A stretch of DNA of 61,545 nucleotides, from positions 1-61,545 of IMG/VR virus record IMGVR_UViG_3300040806_001491; one strand, written 5' to 3'. Each line of letters begins with the position of its first letter. Position 1 is the first letter of the stretch. Source of the DNA: a virus. A model generated the notes under the pieces. That model saw nothing but the letters and a program-made list of their open reading frames with translations. It did not search any database and had not been told where the DNA came from. Of this stretch, positions 26,876 through 42,500 are shown one piece after another. Both the position numbers and the translations under genes were made by a program.

Positions 26876-27490
26876 TTACACCTCGTTGAAACCTGTTAAA
26901 CTTTGTACCCTTACAGTATAATCAATTTGAATAAGTCTGTTCAACGACTTTTGCACCGGGTGGAAAATAACATGTGTTAGTAGTCTACCAACAGTATTGT
27001 CGGTTCCTCTACTTATTAGTCCTAATTCATCAAACACAAACAAGTCTTCTGATTGAGTTGCTGTATCAAATGCATCTTGTCCTTGTGGCTCACCGTAATC
27101 TAACAAACATGAAACTAAGATATCGGTATAGTTTGCTCCACTTACATGACGTGTTTCTATTTTATTTCTGACAGGGTCTAAATTTTCGTTACTTAAATCA
27201 TCAACTACTTTGCTATAAGTTTGACTATATAGTCCAGCATTTGAACCAGTAGAGTTAGGTGTCAAGTATGTAATAATACCAGTAGGATCAACTGACGTTC
27301 CTCCGTTACCAAACGCCATTTGATATATAGGCCCTTGCCCGGCATTAGCCAAACTTTCAGCTAGTGCTATACTCATATTTTCGTAATGGATTGCATTACG
27401 CTTATCAATAAGGACTTCGCCGGATTCAGGGTCACTTATCTTAATGTGTCCTTGAACTAGCACTCCTTGCATATCTTTTAATTTATCCAT
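26876..27490 (-). CDS. Probable virion structural protein, about 204 residues
   Basis: ATG 27490 (MDKLKDMQG) is preferred because AGGTGG lies 8 nt upstream; the open frame extends four codons to a GTG at 27502. The sequence has GHIKISDPESGEVLIDKRNAIHYENM at the N-terminus and LTHVIFHPVQKSLNRLIQIDYTVRV near the C-terminus, both beta-strand-like. I see no enzyme motif. It is the first gene of the late operon that also carries the collar fibre, so a fibre-attachment or baseplate role is likely. The function is not proven. Confidence 0.55.
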   Translation of the reverse strand: MDKLKDMQGVLVQGHIKISDPESGEVLIDKRNAIHYENMSIALAESLANAGQGPIYQMAFGNGGTSVDPTGIITYLTPNSTGSNAGLYSQTYSKVVDDLSNENLDPVRNKIETRHVSGANYTDILVSCLLDYGEPQGQDAFDTATQSEDLFVFDELGLISRGTDNTVGRLLTHVIFHPVQKSLNRLIQIDYTVRVQSLTGFNEV

Positions 27491-27512
27491 GTTTGTTTCC
27501 ACCTGTCATATG

Positions 27513-27520
27513 TATTTATT
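27513..27520 (-). promoter_or_regulatory. T4-type late promoter box (AATAAATA)
   Basis: TATTTATT on the plus strand reads AATAAATA on the minus strand, 22 nt before ATG 27490. It overlaps the stop codon region of the giant gene. Confidence 0.65.
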
Positions 27521-30500
27521 TTGGTAAGCTGGTTGTTGTTTCTCTCAAGAAATCAGCAATTGAATTTCTTGCGTATCTCAACTGTTCTCCCGAATTTACC
27601 CATGTTTTTCCTATTTTTCTAACTGTATATAACTTAACGTCCTCTGGTAACGTTGTTTCTAGAGTCAGTGTGCCGCCTTCAATAGTATATTCAGCAGGTA
27701 CTGTAACATCTGCTTCCGGACTATCTTGATTAATTGTATTATCAAATACCTGTAAAGGTCCTTTTCTTAAACGCTTACCTTGAGCAAATACCTCAATTTC
27801 GTCACTTGACGAAGGTACAAAGTCTAAACTGTATGTATTTGATTCCCCGTCTGTAATAAATTGTAGTGTACGAGACTCGTCAACATATGGTATTGTTTCT
27901 TGTCTACCTTGATCTTCAACTTCTGTACCAGCTGCATAGACATTCTTTGTACCAGTGCCTAGTGTACCTCTACGTAATTGTCCTAGTGTGTTTCCGTTAA
28001 CAGTAAAATACTCTATTCTTTCCCCGTCAATAAACAATACTCCAGGACTGTTTATTTCTTTACTAGGTGTGCCTATACCGCTTGCATCTACAAGTTCAAT
28101 AGTATCATCATTATAGTGTAAATCTGACGCTAATTGGAACACTTTGTCTGAATTTAATCTCTTGTAATGTGTTCTGTTAAGCATGTCTTTAAAGATTCTA
28201 TAACCAAACTTACTATTGGTCTTTTGAGCTGCAAAGTGTATTACTTCAATTATATCGTCTGCTGTTACAGGGATTTTAATTTCAACTTTATCGTTAAATC
28301 TTGAAAGTGTGTAATCAACATTAGCATCTAATAAAGTTCCGTTTAATGTTACCCATACATAGTCTACACTAAGTGCAGGCTTACGTAAAGAAACTATACC
28401 TCTAGTAAGCAAGTGATAATTATAGTAATCTCTGCTTCCTGCTTGTGTTGTAATTCTTGAAGTAACTGTTTTTACTTGTCTTTCAATACCTTGTATATCA
28501 TGCTTACTAAAAGTAAATATTTCTATAGTTTCGTTTTGCAACGGAACATTTTCTAGTATAACAATATCTCCACCTTCTATCAAACCTGTGCCTGATATCT
28601 GTGCTGTTGCCTCGCTTATTATACCTTCTATAGTAACTGTATTTCCGTCATTAAATAAATCAATTACTTCTTGCGCTGTTCCTTTGATTTCTAAAATATT
28701 GTTAGCAAAAGATTTTATTACATAGGTATATGTCGACGAACCTGAAGTAAATGTAACTTCTTCTCCTTCTTGGAATCTTCCGTCTAATGAAGTTAACGAA
28801 ATTCTAGTATTTGTATCAAATCTGTATTCTCCAGTACCAAGTACAAATATTTCAATAGTATCGCCAATATCGCCAACGTTATCAAATAATGAAACTGTTG
28901 TGTTTGCAAAGTCCCAACTAAACTCATCTAGGAAAGACAGCTTAGTTCCATTTCTAAATACTAACACGTTTTCAGGGCTAACAGAACTATACGGAATTTG
29001 TCCTAAATCTAGAGTAAAGTTTCTTATTCCTGGCTGAACTGTAAATTCTTCATTGTAGTCGGGTGTTAATATCTTATTTCCTACTTTTACAATAATATTA
29101 TGTGTTAAAGGCAGACTGTCAAATGGACTTTGTGCCAGTGTATACGCTGCTGTGCTGCCATCAGCTGTAAACTGATCTACTGTTGCCTGACTAAATGATT
29201 GTTCAGCACTTTGATATATTGCATACTGTATTTTTGCATTTTCTTCAGGAGCAATTACAAATTTAAATGCAATAACACCTTTGTTATCTCCGTAGCTTTC
29301 ATCAGCTTCAAAGATATTAACTTCAACAGGGTTACCGTCAATTGTTACAAATACACTAACATCTTGTTTTTCTAAAAATTCTTTGCCATCAACCGTTGTT
29401 GCTGTTTTAGGATACAATACATTCGAAACAAATATTTGTGTAACACCGTCTCCTACAAAGTTATCAATATCAAGCAAGTTTTCACCATTAACTCCCATTG
29501 AGAAAATGTTAACACTATCTCCTGCATTTAATCCCGAGTCAAATGTTAAAAATCCTTCTTCATAATTTACTTCATAATTTTTTACAATAGTTCCGTTAAC
29601 TTTAACAAAACATGCTTCTGAACTATGAGGTAGTATAGACAAGTCAAATACAGTTTGTCCTTGATCTGATTGATAATTACGAACACTGATTAAGCTACCG
29701 CCGTCTGCTGGTCTGTCAACAACTTTAATATCTAACACATCTAATAATTGTCCAGGAACTAGTTCTTCAGGACCTTTAGATGTAGTAGGTGTAACAAAAC
29801 CATCACCGTCTACTGTAATATCTTCTGGTGCATACCCTGTTGCTGTACCGTATGCTAAGTTTCCGCCCTGTAGTACAGTATCTAAACCTATACCTTCTGG
29901 TAAGAAACTTCCGTCTGATGTACTCTTACGAATAATTATTTTAGATTGATCTTTATATAAACTTTCTAGTTCAACAACATTTTCAAACTTAATTGTTAAA
30001 TTTTCTGCATCATAAAATTCGCTAGATGTAGTAAGTGTTGGCATAATAGCATTTGGATTTGCTAATGCTAATGTTTCGCCAGAAGTAGGATCTACGTAAG
30101 TTCGTGTACTTCCGTCATAATTAGGATCATCTATTCTAACGCCGTTTACATATACATTATAATCAGTATTATCATCTAACGCCTGTTCTAATTGGAATAC
30201 TGTTGTGCTTCCATCATATGCAAATACTATATCTTCGTAGCTTTCGTCATAGGAATCCCAGCTGTCAGTATACCATCCGGCGTTATCCCATCCTAGATTT
30301 TGTCCAAACTCAAAACTCTTTACTTGAACGCCGCCGTAGTCAATACCATCCATTAGTTGACTTAGATCTTTTCCTAATAATCCTTCATTAGATTCGTATA
30401 GTAAATTTATTCGATCTTGTGCATTTAACAAGTCCATATTTCTGTTATATTCTATAACAATAGTACTATCTTTAGGAGGTGTGTTAACAAATAAAACATA

Positions 30501-33500
30501 TCCTATTTGTCTCTTATAAGACTTAGTCTTGTCGTCTTCGTTACCAACTGAATACTCACTACTTAAAGGCTCTTGTCCGTCTATAGTAATTTTAGTTTTA
30601 TTCTTGGTAATATTTAAAGGCCATTTTAAATAATATTTTAATTGACTTCCTGAAGCTGTAAATGTTTCAGTTTCAATTAAATTAGTAGTTTCATATTGAC
30701 CACTTACTCTATCAAAACGTTGAGTAACTTTTATTGATCTAGTTTTTTCATTACCCATTACTAGCGAAATTTTAGCAGGAATACTTCCTTCAACTTGAGT
30801 TCCTTCTACTTCAATAGTAGGAATGCCAAAATATCCGGTACCTGGATTTGTAATTTCAATCTTTTTAATAGAACCTTGTCCTAAGAATGCTTTTGCTGTG
30901 GCATCTCGGCCGCCTCCGCCTCGGATAGTAATTACTGGAACTTCAGTATATCCTGTGCCGCCATCTTCAATGTCAATTCTAATTACTTGAAGTGCTGCAT
31001 TGTCTAACCAATGACGCTCCGGATACTCTGTAATACTTTCAGGTAAGTTAGTTAAAACATTCTCATCAACCTTAATTGATTTTGGTTCTATAATTCCTGT
31101 TGCTTCGTTATATACAGGTGTTAGATCAAAATCTGTTACTACCGATCCAGTATTTTCTTGTTTTTCGTAACTGGACAAGTATTCTCTAATATTAGTTTTA
31201 TATGGTTTAACTTCCCTAATATATTCTTCATAACTTGGTAGATTATCATTTTGGAATGTTACTCTTTGTGTAAGCTCTCCTACATTATGTTTTGCTTTTA
31301 CAAAACTAGTTTTAAATAACCAATCTACATATTTTTGCTCGCTTAGAACATAACGTAATTGAGCAAAAAATAGATTATTATATTCTATTTCTAATTCGTC
31401 TACAAACAAATTGTCTCTAATTGCTTCAAATATTTTTCTAAGTTCTACAGCATTGTTTGTTCCGGTAATACAACTATTTGTAAATTGTATAGTACCATCT
31501 TGTCTGCCAACAACTTCGTAGTTTTCAGTATACTGTGGAGTATCTTTATTAACACTTTTTCGATAAAGAACCCAACCGCCTGAACCAGAGTTTTCTACCT
31601 TAACAATATCACCAATATTGTCATCAATTATGTTTAGCTGATAAGGCTCATCAATTAAGAAATCAATGTTTGTTAAAGTGCTATAACCTTCTGCATACCA
31701 GTCTGAATAATTCCAGTAGTCTCTTACATCATAGGATTGTCTTTGTCCTTGAGTCCATTCTCTTGTAGTTGCATCGTAAGTATATATTGCCCATTTACCG
31801 TCAATTGTTGAGTCTGCTCTAACTAGAGCACTTAGAGGTCTAACTGTAATAGTTGTATTTGCATCATAATAGTTTCCTTGTGCTAATACTTCTGTTTCAA
31901 TAATTTGTCCTAAATTATTAATATACGTTTCTATTATTGCTTCAGAACCTGTTCCATTAATTGTTAGTGTAGGTCCTTTTCGTTTAGACGAAACATTAAC
32001 ATCGAATGTGATGTCTTTATAACCTCTACCAGGATTTTCAATAGTAACACTTACAATTTTTCCATCTTGTATTACAGGAATCAGCTGTGCTGTTTCTGCT
32101 CTTACAGTTCCAATAAATCTTAGTTCGTCTTCTGTATCAACCGAAACATCGTAGTGTCTACTTATATCTGTTGGCTGTGGATCAAAATCTAATAACGAAT
32201 CAATGTTAAAGTTGTCAAGAAGTAGTGTTTGATCTAACACTCTGTTAACTCTTTCAAAGTACTCTTTTCTTGCTTCAACTGGATTTTTAAACCAACTTTG
32301 TCTTGGTGTAAATAGAGATCCGTATTTTTGCTTGTCACTAAGTGTGCTATCTGGAACTATTCTACCAAATTTATCTTGTTCACATAAACTATCAAACCAT
32401 TTTAGTTCTATGTCTCTCTTTGGCTTACTAGTTGAAAGGCCTTCAGAAATAATTTGATATTCATTATGTATGTTTTGATCTTGATTGTCAATAGTCCAGT
32501 AACGGAAATTAAGAGCTACATCATTATCAGAAATATCTTTTTTTACATTATGTAAAATAAATTTGTCATTTCCTGCTAAACTTACAAAAGGCACTAACTT
32601 ACTGTTTGGATTTTCAATAAGTGATGCTACTTCGTCAGCTGATTTCTTTCTATTTTCTACATTAGGAACTTTAGTTGGACGTCTTACCCAGTAATAGTAT
32701 CTAGTAATAAAACGCTGTGCAACTTTGTCATATGTTTGATTCTGTACATATAAACGATCACCGTATAAAGAAGTACCAGTAATATTTCGTCTGGCTCCTT
32801 CGTTTGTTCCGCTTAGGTTATCCCATTCTGAAGGTAATACTGTTGTTTCTACCCATTCGTACACATCAATACTTGCACCAAACGCAAGTCTATTCCAAGC
32901 AAATTGTGAATAGTTTATATCGCCTTGATATGCATTTAAGAATTTAGCTCTACTTAAATCCCACCATAATTGTCCAACTTGATCTTTACCCCAAGTATTA
33001 AACAAATCTACAAACGCTTCTTCGCTTACGTTATAAGTTGCAGGGTCATAATATGTTTTATATGTTAATTCTTGTTCTGCAACACCTATTAATTTATTAG
33101 CAACCGGATCAACAATATCTAAATATCTAATAAGTTCGCTAGACTTAGTATTATACAAGAAGCAACCTTTAAATTTATTAATGTTAACTTGATCTGTAGG
33201 CTCTCTATGAACTACCCAACTATTATCACCTGGAGTTTTTCTAAAATTAATAATTTGTCCGTTAGCATCTCCGTAATTAGTTAAACCTACGTAAACATGA
33301 TTTTGTTTTATAAGTAAATTTTTTCCAAAACCGTATACATCAAAATCTCTATAGCTAATTTGTTGTCCGTAAACTAGTGTATTGTTAATTCTTTCATACA
33401 AATATACAACACCACTATCTATTACTCGTCTAACAAAATTAGTAAATCCGTTGTCAAGGAAAGTATTATTTCCGTCAAATGTAGTATCTAAACGAATATC

Positions 33501-36500
33501 ACCATTAGCACTTGTTACAGCAAGTTGATCTCCATCAAATCCAATTCTAAATCCAAAGTTTTCAACTGGTTCTGCATTTTCACTTGTTAATGTCTGTGTA
33601 AGTTGATACCCATTAGAACCAAGCAAGTATATAAAGACTTTTCCTTGGAACTTAGAATTGCTATCTGCATCCGGAGCACTTACAGCAATTAATTTTCCAT
33701 CGTCGGATACAGCTACCTGCGAACCAAAGCCTGGTGCATCTTCAGGTTGTTCTATAACTTGATATAAAGAATGATGGAATTCATCAAGTCTGTACACGGC
33801 AATTTTAATAGTGCTATCATATTCGACCACCGAAGCTATTGTTTTTCCGTTTTCAGATGTATCAAAATTGCTTGCAAATCCTATTAATGGATTGTCCTGA
33901 TCTTGATTAACTACAAGAACTGGATTTATTGCTGTTTCACCAGCAAAATTATATCCTGAAGTATTTGGTAGGTAACCTACAAAGTCAATATGATCGCCAA
34001 TTTCGCTCCATTTGTTTGGATTAAATGGTCCATCTTGCATATTAATTTTTGCTCTGTACCATGTTCCGTTATATTCAACAACATCATTTGCTGAATATAA
34101 TGAGTTTTGACTATAAGATCCTTTATAGTTTGGATCTTTTGCAAGAGTCCAGTTATAAGAAATATTATTTAAGTTTCCGTATAGCACCTGATGCAATCGG
34201 CCCCTAGATTCAGGACTTACATTTCCTCGATCGTCAGCGTGTGATTCGTCACTATTAATTAATAATCTAGTATAATCAGGTGTTTGTGCAAGTTTAATAA
34301 CCGAACCAAGTTTTCTTTCATTTTCTCTATTAGGAAGTATAAATCCATTAACTAAATTAAATGTATTATTAAATTCGTTATATTCGTATACGAAATAAGC
34401 ACCTTCATTTGTAAAGGAACTTGCATCTTTTGTATTGTCAATAGGAATATTATTAACTTGTACCCAGTCGTTATTTTGATCGCTAGGGTATAATGGGCTT
34501 CTTGATATTCCTAACCTAGTTTCTTCTATCCAAGATTGCCACTCGATGTTTGTTACAAACTTAGTTTTAAAACTAGCCGTATCTATTGGAGTAAAGACAT
34601 TAACATCGTAATCAATTTGATCAGGTATTGCAAAATTATCTTGTTCATAAAATACAGCAACCTTACCGATATCTCCATCAGCAAGTTGTCTTGCTTGTAT
34701 ACTACCTAGTTCAACTTCATTGCCGTTAGGAAAGATTTTCTTAATAGTTGATAAAAAGTCTGTCTCGCCGTATCTTCGACCAAATGTAAAAGTACCGTCA
34801 ATTATTTTAATCCAGAGTCTTGCACTTAAATTATCTCTTTGATAGTGCATAACTCTTGCTCTAGCACCATTTTCAGCTTCTTGTACTAAGTCACCAACTT
34901 CAAACTCTATATCAGTACGAGTTAGTCTTATGTCTAACCATCCATCCCATAAATCATCAGGATCTGATATAGTATGTGTCTTATTAACAATGTCAAAACT
35001 TAGACCAGTGTCGCTTAGATCCCATTCTACTCTATCTCTAATGAATCTAATCTTTGTATCTATATCTAAAGGATTACCGTCAGCATCAAGCTGTCTTGCT
35101 TTGTTTAACCAAAGACCTAATTTAACTTCTTCGCCGTTTTCTAATTTTTGTGAAGCCACATCAGACACGGCTTTATCTAAACGAACTACCCATCTATTGT
35201 CTAACTGATCAACAGGTAATATATCTCCAAGCCCAGCATTACCTACATAACTAAGAACACGCATCATGCTTGTTTCTTTTTGGAATGCTGTTGTTCCTGC
35301 TATTTGGAATGGTGGATTATTTTGCTGTGATAATAAACTATTACTAGTAGGCAACGGTGTTGCTGTTGCTGTATCTAGTGTTAAATCTTGATAAACTAAA
35401 CCTCTGTATGTATCAACTTGTGGATCGTCAACAACATATGTTCCGTTAGTTTCTATTTCCCAATATCCTCCAAGACTTTGTGATCTTTCTATAGTATCTG
35501 CTAGAGGTCTTGCATAGTTTCCTATTAAAAACACATTGTCAATTTTTAGTTGGTCGTTGTTAGCAAAAATACCATTTTTATTATTAACGTAAAGTACCAT
35601 CTTGGCACTTTCAATTCTTACTTTTACTACAGTGGCATTACCTGTATCAGTTGTAACAACATCGCCTACTTCTGGTATTGCCAACGGATTTTCTATGTAA
35701 AATACTTCATCAACTTTTCGTCTAATTTCGTGAGGACCAGCTTCTAAAAATGTGTTTGTGATATTTGCATATGCATTGTTAAATGGTTTTTCTATTTTGC
35801 TAATGAAGCCTGCAAAATCTCCCGGTGCGCTTGATCCTAACAATCCTACACTTGCATCTACAGGTATAGTAAGAGCTGCATCTCTATAAAGTTCTACAGT
35901 ATCATTTGCAACAGCCTTAACATAAAATCTTTGATTTTGTAAACCTGCTATACCAAAATTTTCTTTGACATTTAATGCAATGTCTGGATTTGAATTATCA
36001 AAGGAAGGTATTACCAAAGGATTTCCATTTGCATCAAATTGAGTTGCAGATGTTTCTAAAAATCCATTGTTAGGTATTTCTGTAAGTAATATTTCGTCAC
36101 CAGTAGCTAAGTTAATTTCCAATTGACCACTAAATGCACTAAATGCTCTTGCACTATTTTCTTGATATGTTCCTGCCCACGCTGTGCCGTTTACAGTTTG
36201 TGTTAAATCGATATCTGAATATAGTTCAAATTCATCTGCATTTATAACTCTAATATAATACTCATTGTTTATATCTACTAATCCAACGGCGCCTGCTATT
36301 ATTATACGTTGTCCGTTTTCAAATTCGTGACTTTCGCTTTCAATTCTAACAGGATTAAGTTTAAAAACTTGATTTACTACACGAACAAAACTATCAAACG
36401 TAACATGAATTCTGTCAGTATCATCTACTGAAGTTTCAAAAATATTTTTTATCGGTATCTTGTTTATTGGTCGTAAATTGTTAGTAATTTCGCTGTGTTC

Positions 36501-39500
36501 AAAATAAACATAATCCCCTGGCTTAGATCCATCATACATATCGTCAGGTGCTCTAACTAGTACATGATCTGTTACAAAAGGTATAGTAACAGGATTGCTA
36601 TCTGATACATCTTGATTAATATCGAAGTTTGGATTTTCTTGTTCGATGCCTAGAGGATAGTCTCCTGTTATTAAAGTAGGAATGTTTGAATAGCTCCCGT
36701 AAGTATCAAAAAGGTTGTCTTCTATTTTAGAAATTAAATCAAAACTATTAAACGAAACGTTGTCTACTTGACCTTTAACACTTCTTCTAGATTGCCAAAG
36801 ATTTTCAGCATATGATACAATAGCTGCATTATTATAGTTTGCGGTTATATCAAATTCATCCTTAAATGCACTCTTTACATTTGATGCAAAAGGTGCTGAT
36901 ACAGCTATATAGTTGCCGTCTTGGCTGACCGCAACACTTTGTCCGTAACGACTATTAGAACTTGCATAATTGTCAATTGGTTCTAGTGTAACTAAAGGTT
37001 CTAGATTTTCATTTTCTGAGGTTCTTTGATAAACATACACTTTGCCGTCGCCGTCTTCTGGAGCGCCAATAGCTAGTATTTTGTTATCAGCCGAAGCTGA
37101 TAAAGATTGACCGTAAAATGTTGCTGTAGTTGTTGGATTGTTTATTGTTTCGTTTAATGCATAACTTTTATTAGATTTAATAACATTCCATTTTCCACTA
37201 CCGTTATCATCAACCCAAATTATTTCGCCGTCATCAACATCTTGTTGTGCATATAAGTTTGCATCACTTAACGTTTTAACTCTATTACTAGTAAACTTAG
37301 AAACTATTCCATTTGCTTCATCAACAGAATCGGGTATATTTTCTCCTAGATTAATTGTAACTCGATTTAATACTGAAGTTACAACTTCATAAAAACCGTT
37401 AAATCCTGGAACATCTTGTATTCCGATAATGTCACCTTCTACAAACGATGATAGTCTATCAAAGAATATAGTTGCAGAAGTGCCGCCTCCGACTTGTGCT
37501 GAGGTTACTTTTAATCCACTGTCAATATGTTTGTATACATTCCAATCTTCACTATCAAATGTAGCCCAAACATATTCTCCTTGCTCAATCTCTTCAATTG
37601 GAATATTTAAAATATCTGCTTTTTGTAGTATAGTCCACTGTACATCATCAGCTCTAACATATCCTGCTGTTTTTACAGGATTTTCTTCTACATATTTTGT
37701 AGGAAATGGTGCATGAGTATAATCTTTTGTTTTTAGATAAACTTCGTCTTCGGTTAATCTATAAACTAAGTCTGTTGGTACATCCGGTACTTCATTTGTA
37801 AGTAATACTGGCTGCGGACTTATTAAAAATTTATCTTCTGATAATTTAAATTCAACTTCTTCAAATCCGTCTGCTGCACCATATTGTCCTAATTTTACAG
37901 CCCATTCTTCGTAAAATTCAATGCTGTCTTTATTAGCACTACTTAAACTATCAAATAATTTTGACAATGCATTCTTAGTACCTTTATCGGCAATCATTCC
38001 TTGATAGAACTTATATTGACTAACATCGTCATTAATAATGTTAGAAAGATACTGGCGTTTTTGATAACCAATCAAGTGTTGGGCAATTCTTTGTTGCTCA
38101 ACATCAAAATTGTCAGTATCTAAATCATAAAAATCTGCAAACTGATTTACTTTATATTCAAGATTAGGTTTTAATCCAGGTTCGGGCTTTTCATTTAATC
38201 TATACCATTTGTTTGGATCAAAAGTTTCTGAACCAGTTACTTTGTTAATTGCGGTATAGTAAAACTCTTTGTTCTTTACAATATCTCCAATGGCATAATC
38301 TTTCCATTGTTCCCAATCATATACAATAGCATCATCATATAAGAATCCTGGAATGTTTAAAGTACCTTTCCAGTCGGCGGTTCTATAACCTAAAACTCTA
38401 ATTCTTTCTTGTCTATATCCAGTTTCAGGTTCATATATTACGTCTTTAAATGCTGTTTTAGAATCTAAAACAACGGTATGTTCTTTTTGAACTAACGGAA
38501 GTTTAATTGCATATACACCATCTGCTGTATTTTTAAGAGTAAGGTCAAAACCGTTTTCGTCTTGACGTACAATGTTTAAGAAATCTTCTCTAATTTGTGT
38601 TCCGTCTGCTTTTAAAACACTATACTCATAAAAGCTATCAAAAATATTATCAACCATAGTATTATCTCTATAGAATCTAATATTTTGTGCAGCTGGACTT
38701 AAACTAATTAATGTTCCTGAGTCCCAGTTTTGCGATGCCCAGAATAAAAATTCTTTGGCACTTAGTTTCCAATTTTCTACACTAGCAATATCTGAATTAT
38801 AATTTTCAAATATAAATCCTAGGTCTTCTAGATACTCGCCATAGCCTATTAAGAAGTCGACTACTTCTTGACTTGTTCTAAGTTGTGTTCCGTATGGCAA
38901 AATTTGGACTGATGACTTGTCAAAAGAAGTTCTTATTAATGCACTTCTACCTCCGTCGTTAGGTAGTTCAGGAAGTACTACAAACTTTGTTCCCTCAAAT
39001 GTTGAAGTACTTGTGTGTGTTTCTAAAGTACGATAATATCTATCATTATATTTTACAACTTTACCTTGCACATATTGTTTGTTTTCATTCCATTCGGTAA
39101 AAGATTCACTAACTCCGCCAACAGTAATATTAGTGTCACTTGAACGCTCGTTATACTGATAATACCTAAAGACAGGATCTGTAGAATCATAGCCTCGTAT
39201 AATCCAACCACTTGCAGATTTTTCAACTACTACTCCGCTATAATTTGCAACATCAATTGGACTGGATGTAGTTAAAATTACTCTGTAATTTTCTTCAGGA
39301 ACAAATACGTTGCCTTCATTTAAAGGTGTTCTAGAATCTAAAATAAGATTTAGTTTTGACTTGTCTGTAAATCCACCTAACTTAAATGCAATTTGATTTT
39401 CTAATCTTGTTAATCTTTCTTTATAGTTTGAAAAATTAGTTAATACATTGCTTGCTAGGTAGTTTGCTATAAAGTTTACTAACCCTAATGTAAATATACG

Positions 39501-42500
39501 CTGTACATTTCCGGCATCATTAGGAAAAATTAAATCAGAAGTTTTAATTCTTCTTCCAGTTTCACTATAAACAAGTTGGCCTGCACTATTTCTTACAGTT
39601 CTTAGTCTATCAAAAGCAAGACCTATAGTTTTAGCAGGTTTGTTTAGTATAAACGACTTAATTAGTGCAAACGGATATTCAGAGCTTCGTCTCCAAGCTG
39701 TTTCAACCGGTGCTTCGTCTCCAAACACAAATGCTTTTCTTGTTAAACTATTAACATAATTTTTTGCATAGTTACTATCTAAAGGCGAAAGTAGTTCACC
39801 TTGATCGTTTACTGGCAAGTGATTTGTTAATCCGGGTCTAGCATATTGTGATAGTGTTCTAATAGGTCTACCAGGTTGTCTGATTTTACCTTTTTCAATA
39901 TCTTGCCATAAAATTAAGTTATTACTTGTATATGGCGCTGGTCCGTACTGATCTTCCCACCAATCAGGTTTAATACTAAACCCTAACATTTCCCAAGGGT
40001 GAGTGTGCGGATGATCGGTATCATATGCATTTTTGTATACAGCTCTCCAAAAACCAGGTAAAGGCTTACCGTCAGGCGATGACATAGAGCTATAATTGTA
40101 TGTAAATGTATTTGCTCTTTGATAAAACGCAAAACTAGTATAATCTTCATTTCCAATGACATTTAACCAAGATGCAAAGTCTTTTATCATTGCTGTATCA
40201 AGATTTGATCTAGGTATCCTGTCAGAGTCTCTGTACTCGCCTTCTATAAATTCATGTATATCAAAAATACTAGTGTCGTAATCTAGTTTAAGATTATTAT
40301 ATATTCTTCTTTCAATTTCAAGGATAAGATCGTCTCTATAATCATCGTATGCTATAATCTTAGAACCATCGTGACCTATTATAATTTTTTTAGGTTCAAT
40401 ATACGTGTCGTCAACTGTAATCTCCGGAATATACTTAGGGTATAATCCAAGTTTTGTTGGAGTAGGAGGTATGTAATTGCCGTCTGTAGTTTCATACTCG
40501 TAGATATCAATTCTATCATTTAAATTTTTTGTTGCTGTAATTTGACAAAAACCTTCATTATTAAAAGTATAGTCTTTATCAATAATAAGTTGTGTATCAT
40601 TTATATAAACGCCTACAGCTTTTACGTCAATAGCGTCTTCATTAAAAGTCCTTGACAATGCATAAAATTCATTTTCTGGATCAAAAACTGTGTAGGTAAT
40701 TCGTTTTGCTCCTGTAACAGGAGCCATGTCCGAAAAGTAAAATGGCATAGTAATATTCTTATCACTATTCATTTCTCTTAGAATTATATCAACATGCTCT
40801 TTAGGCGATCCATCAAAACCTGTAGAATAAGCTGTTTGTAAAAACAGTCTTTTAAATTTAGCATACTCTCTACGACTATAATCTATTGCCTTAATAATAT
40901 TATTATCTTTATCAGTTAAATGATACAGTGCTAAATTAATAGGTCCAGAGTGTTGTAAAAACTTTTTACCATAAATGCCTACGTTTCCGAGATCTCTTAA
41001 ATTACTAACTCCTGGATATGCTCCAGAAAATCCGTCAACTTCTGAAACTATACTTTCTACATGCTCATTAACTTCACCTAATGTAAAATCATTAATTTCA
41101 TTGTTTAAAGGATTTCTTTCATAATTGCTTGGAATCTCGTATAAACCATTTTGGTTTTTACTTGCCGAGCTTTGTGTTTTTATTAAAATTATATCATTTT
41201 CATTTGCAGAAGAATTTAAACGCACTACTTTAGTAGAAACTTTGTTAACAATTTCAAAGTCTACACCTTCAAATAGCAAATTGTTGTTTTGGAAAAGTTT
41301 TACTTTAATATCATTTATTAAATGGCTGTTGTTGTAAACATCGATATTAAAATCTGTTTGTCCTTCGTTGGCAATGTATTGTCTTATAACATCTTGACGA
41401 CTATTGCCTTTGGCTTTTATCCAGCCATTAACAGATTTAAAATTTTCTCGAGACGTATGCTGGTGTAACACACAATTACTTGTAGAAACAGTTATTGGCT
41501 GTGCTGCAACTACATACTCAAACTCATCAGCAACTAAATTAAAATCATAAACAATATCACCCACATTTGATATAGATCTATATGATAATGGAAAACCTAG
41601 TTCAGTATCAACAGTGCCTGATCCAATTCTATAAGAAAATACTTTATTTCCCCTAAAAGTAGATCCAGGATATTCGTTCAAGTCTCCGTAACTAGATCCG
41701 TTGTCATCAAATAAATCAAATAATGGTGCTTGATTAACTTTAGTTTTTTCCTGTGTTAAATTCCAAGAAGCACCGTTAAAATAAAATAATCTTCCTTGAT
41801 AAGCCTGGCCATTGAGTGCTAATACAACTTCGTTTAATTTTGGTACAGAATCAGGTTCTTCTACAAGAGTAATTTGTCTTTTACCGTTATGATTAATAAA
41901 TCTAACTTTAAAAATTTTGCCTGCTTCTCTAATATCTTGTTCAGCGGTAAACAATACACGCATTCCGTCAACTAAATCAATTCCGTCTATGTTGTATCCT
42001 AATGATCCTTCAATAGTACTAAAAATGTCTGTAGTAAATGTATCAATTAAGTCAACATTAGATTTGCCTTCTGTTCCATATTGAAACAAATGCAAGCCTG
42101 CATTAAATTCTATAATAGGTCTTGTTGCACGAGCGGTTTGATCAACACTAATAGGCTGACTGTTATACTCTGCACTATTTTCAATTACTGTTTTATGAAA
42201 CCATCTATTGCCTCTGCTCCAAGCGTTTCTATCCGAACTAGCACGATTAACAACAATATAGTCCTTAGTTGCTGTATACCCTGCTGCATTGTCAAACGGC
42301 AATCTGTCAAATGCTTGTGTGTCGAAAGGAATTTCTAAGTCTTCATTGTAAGTGCTTGGTATTTCTAAATCGTCTTCACTTACTAACTGAATTCTCTCTC
42401 CAACACCTTCAACATACCATTGGCCTTTGCTATATTTTTCAGGAGTAACTTCTCCAATAAACTCTAGTTTCATACCATTAGAAAGAGGAAATCCTCTTTC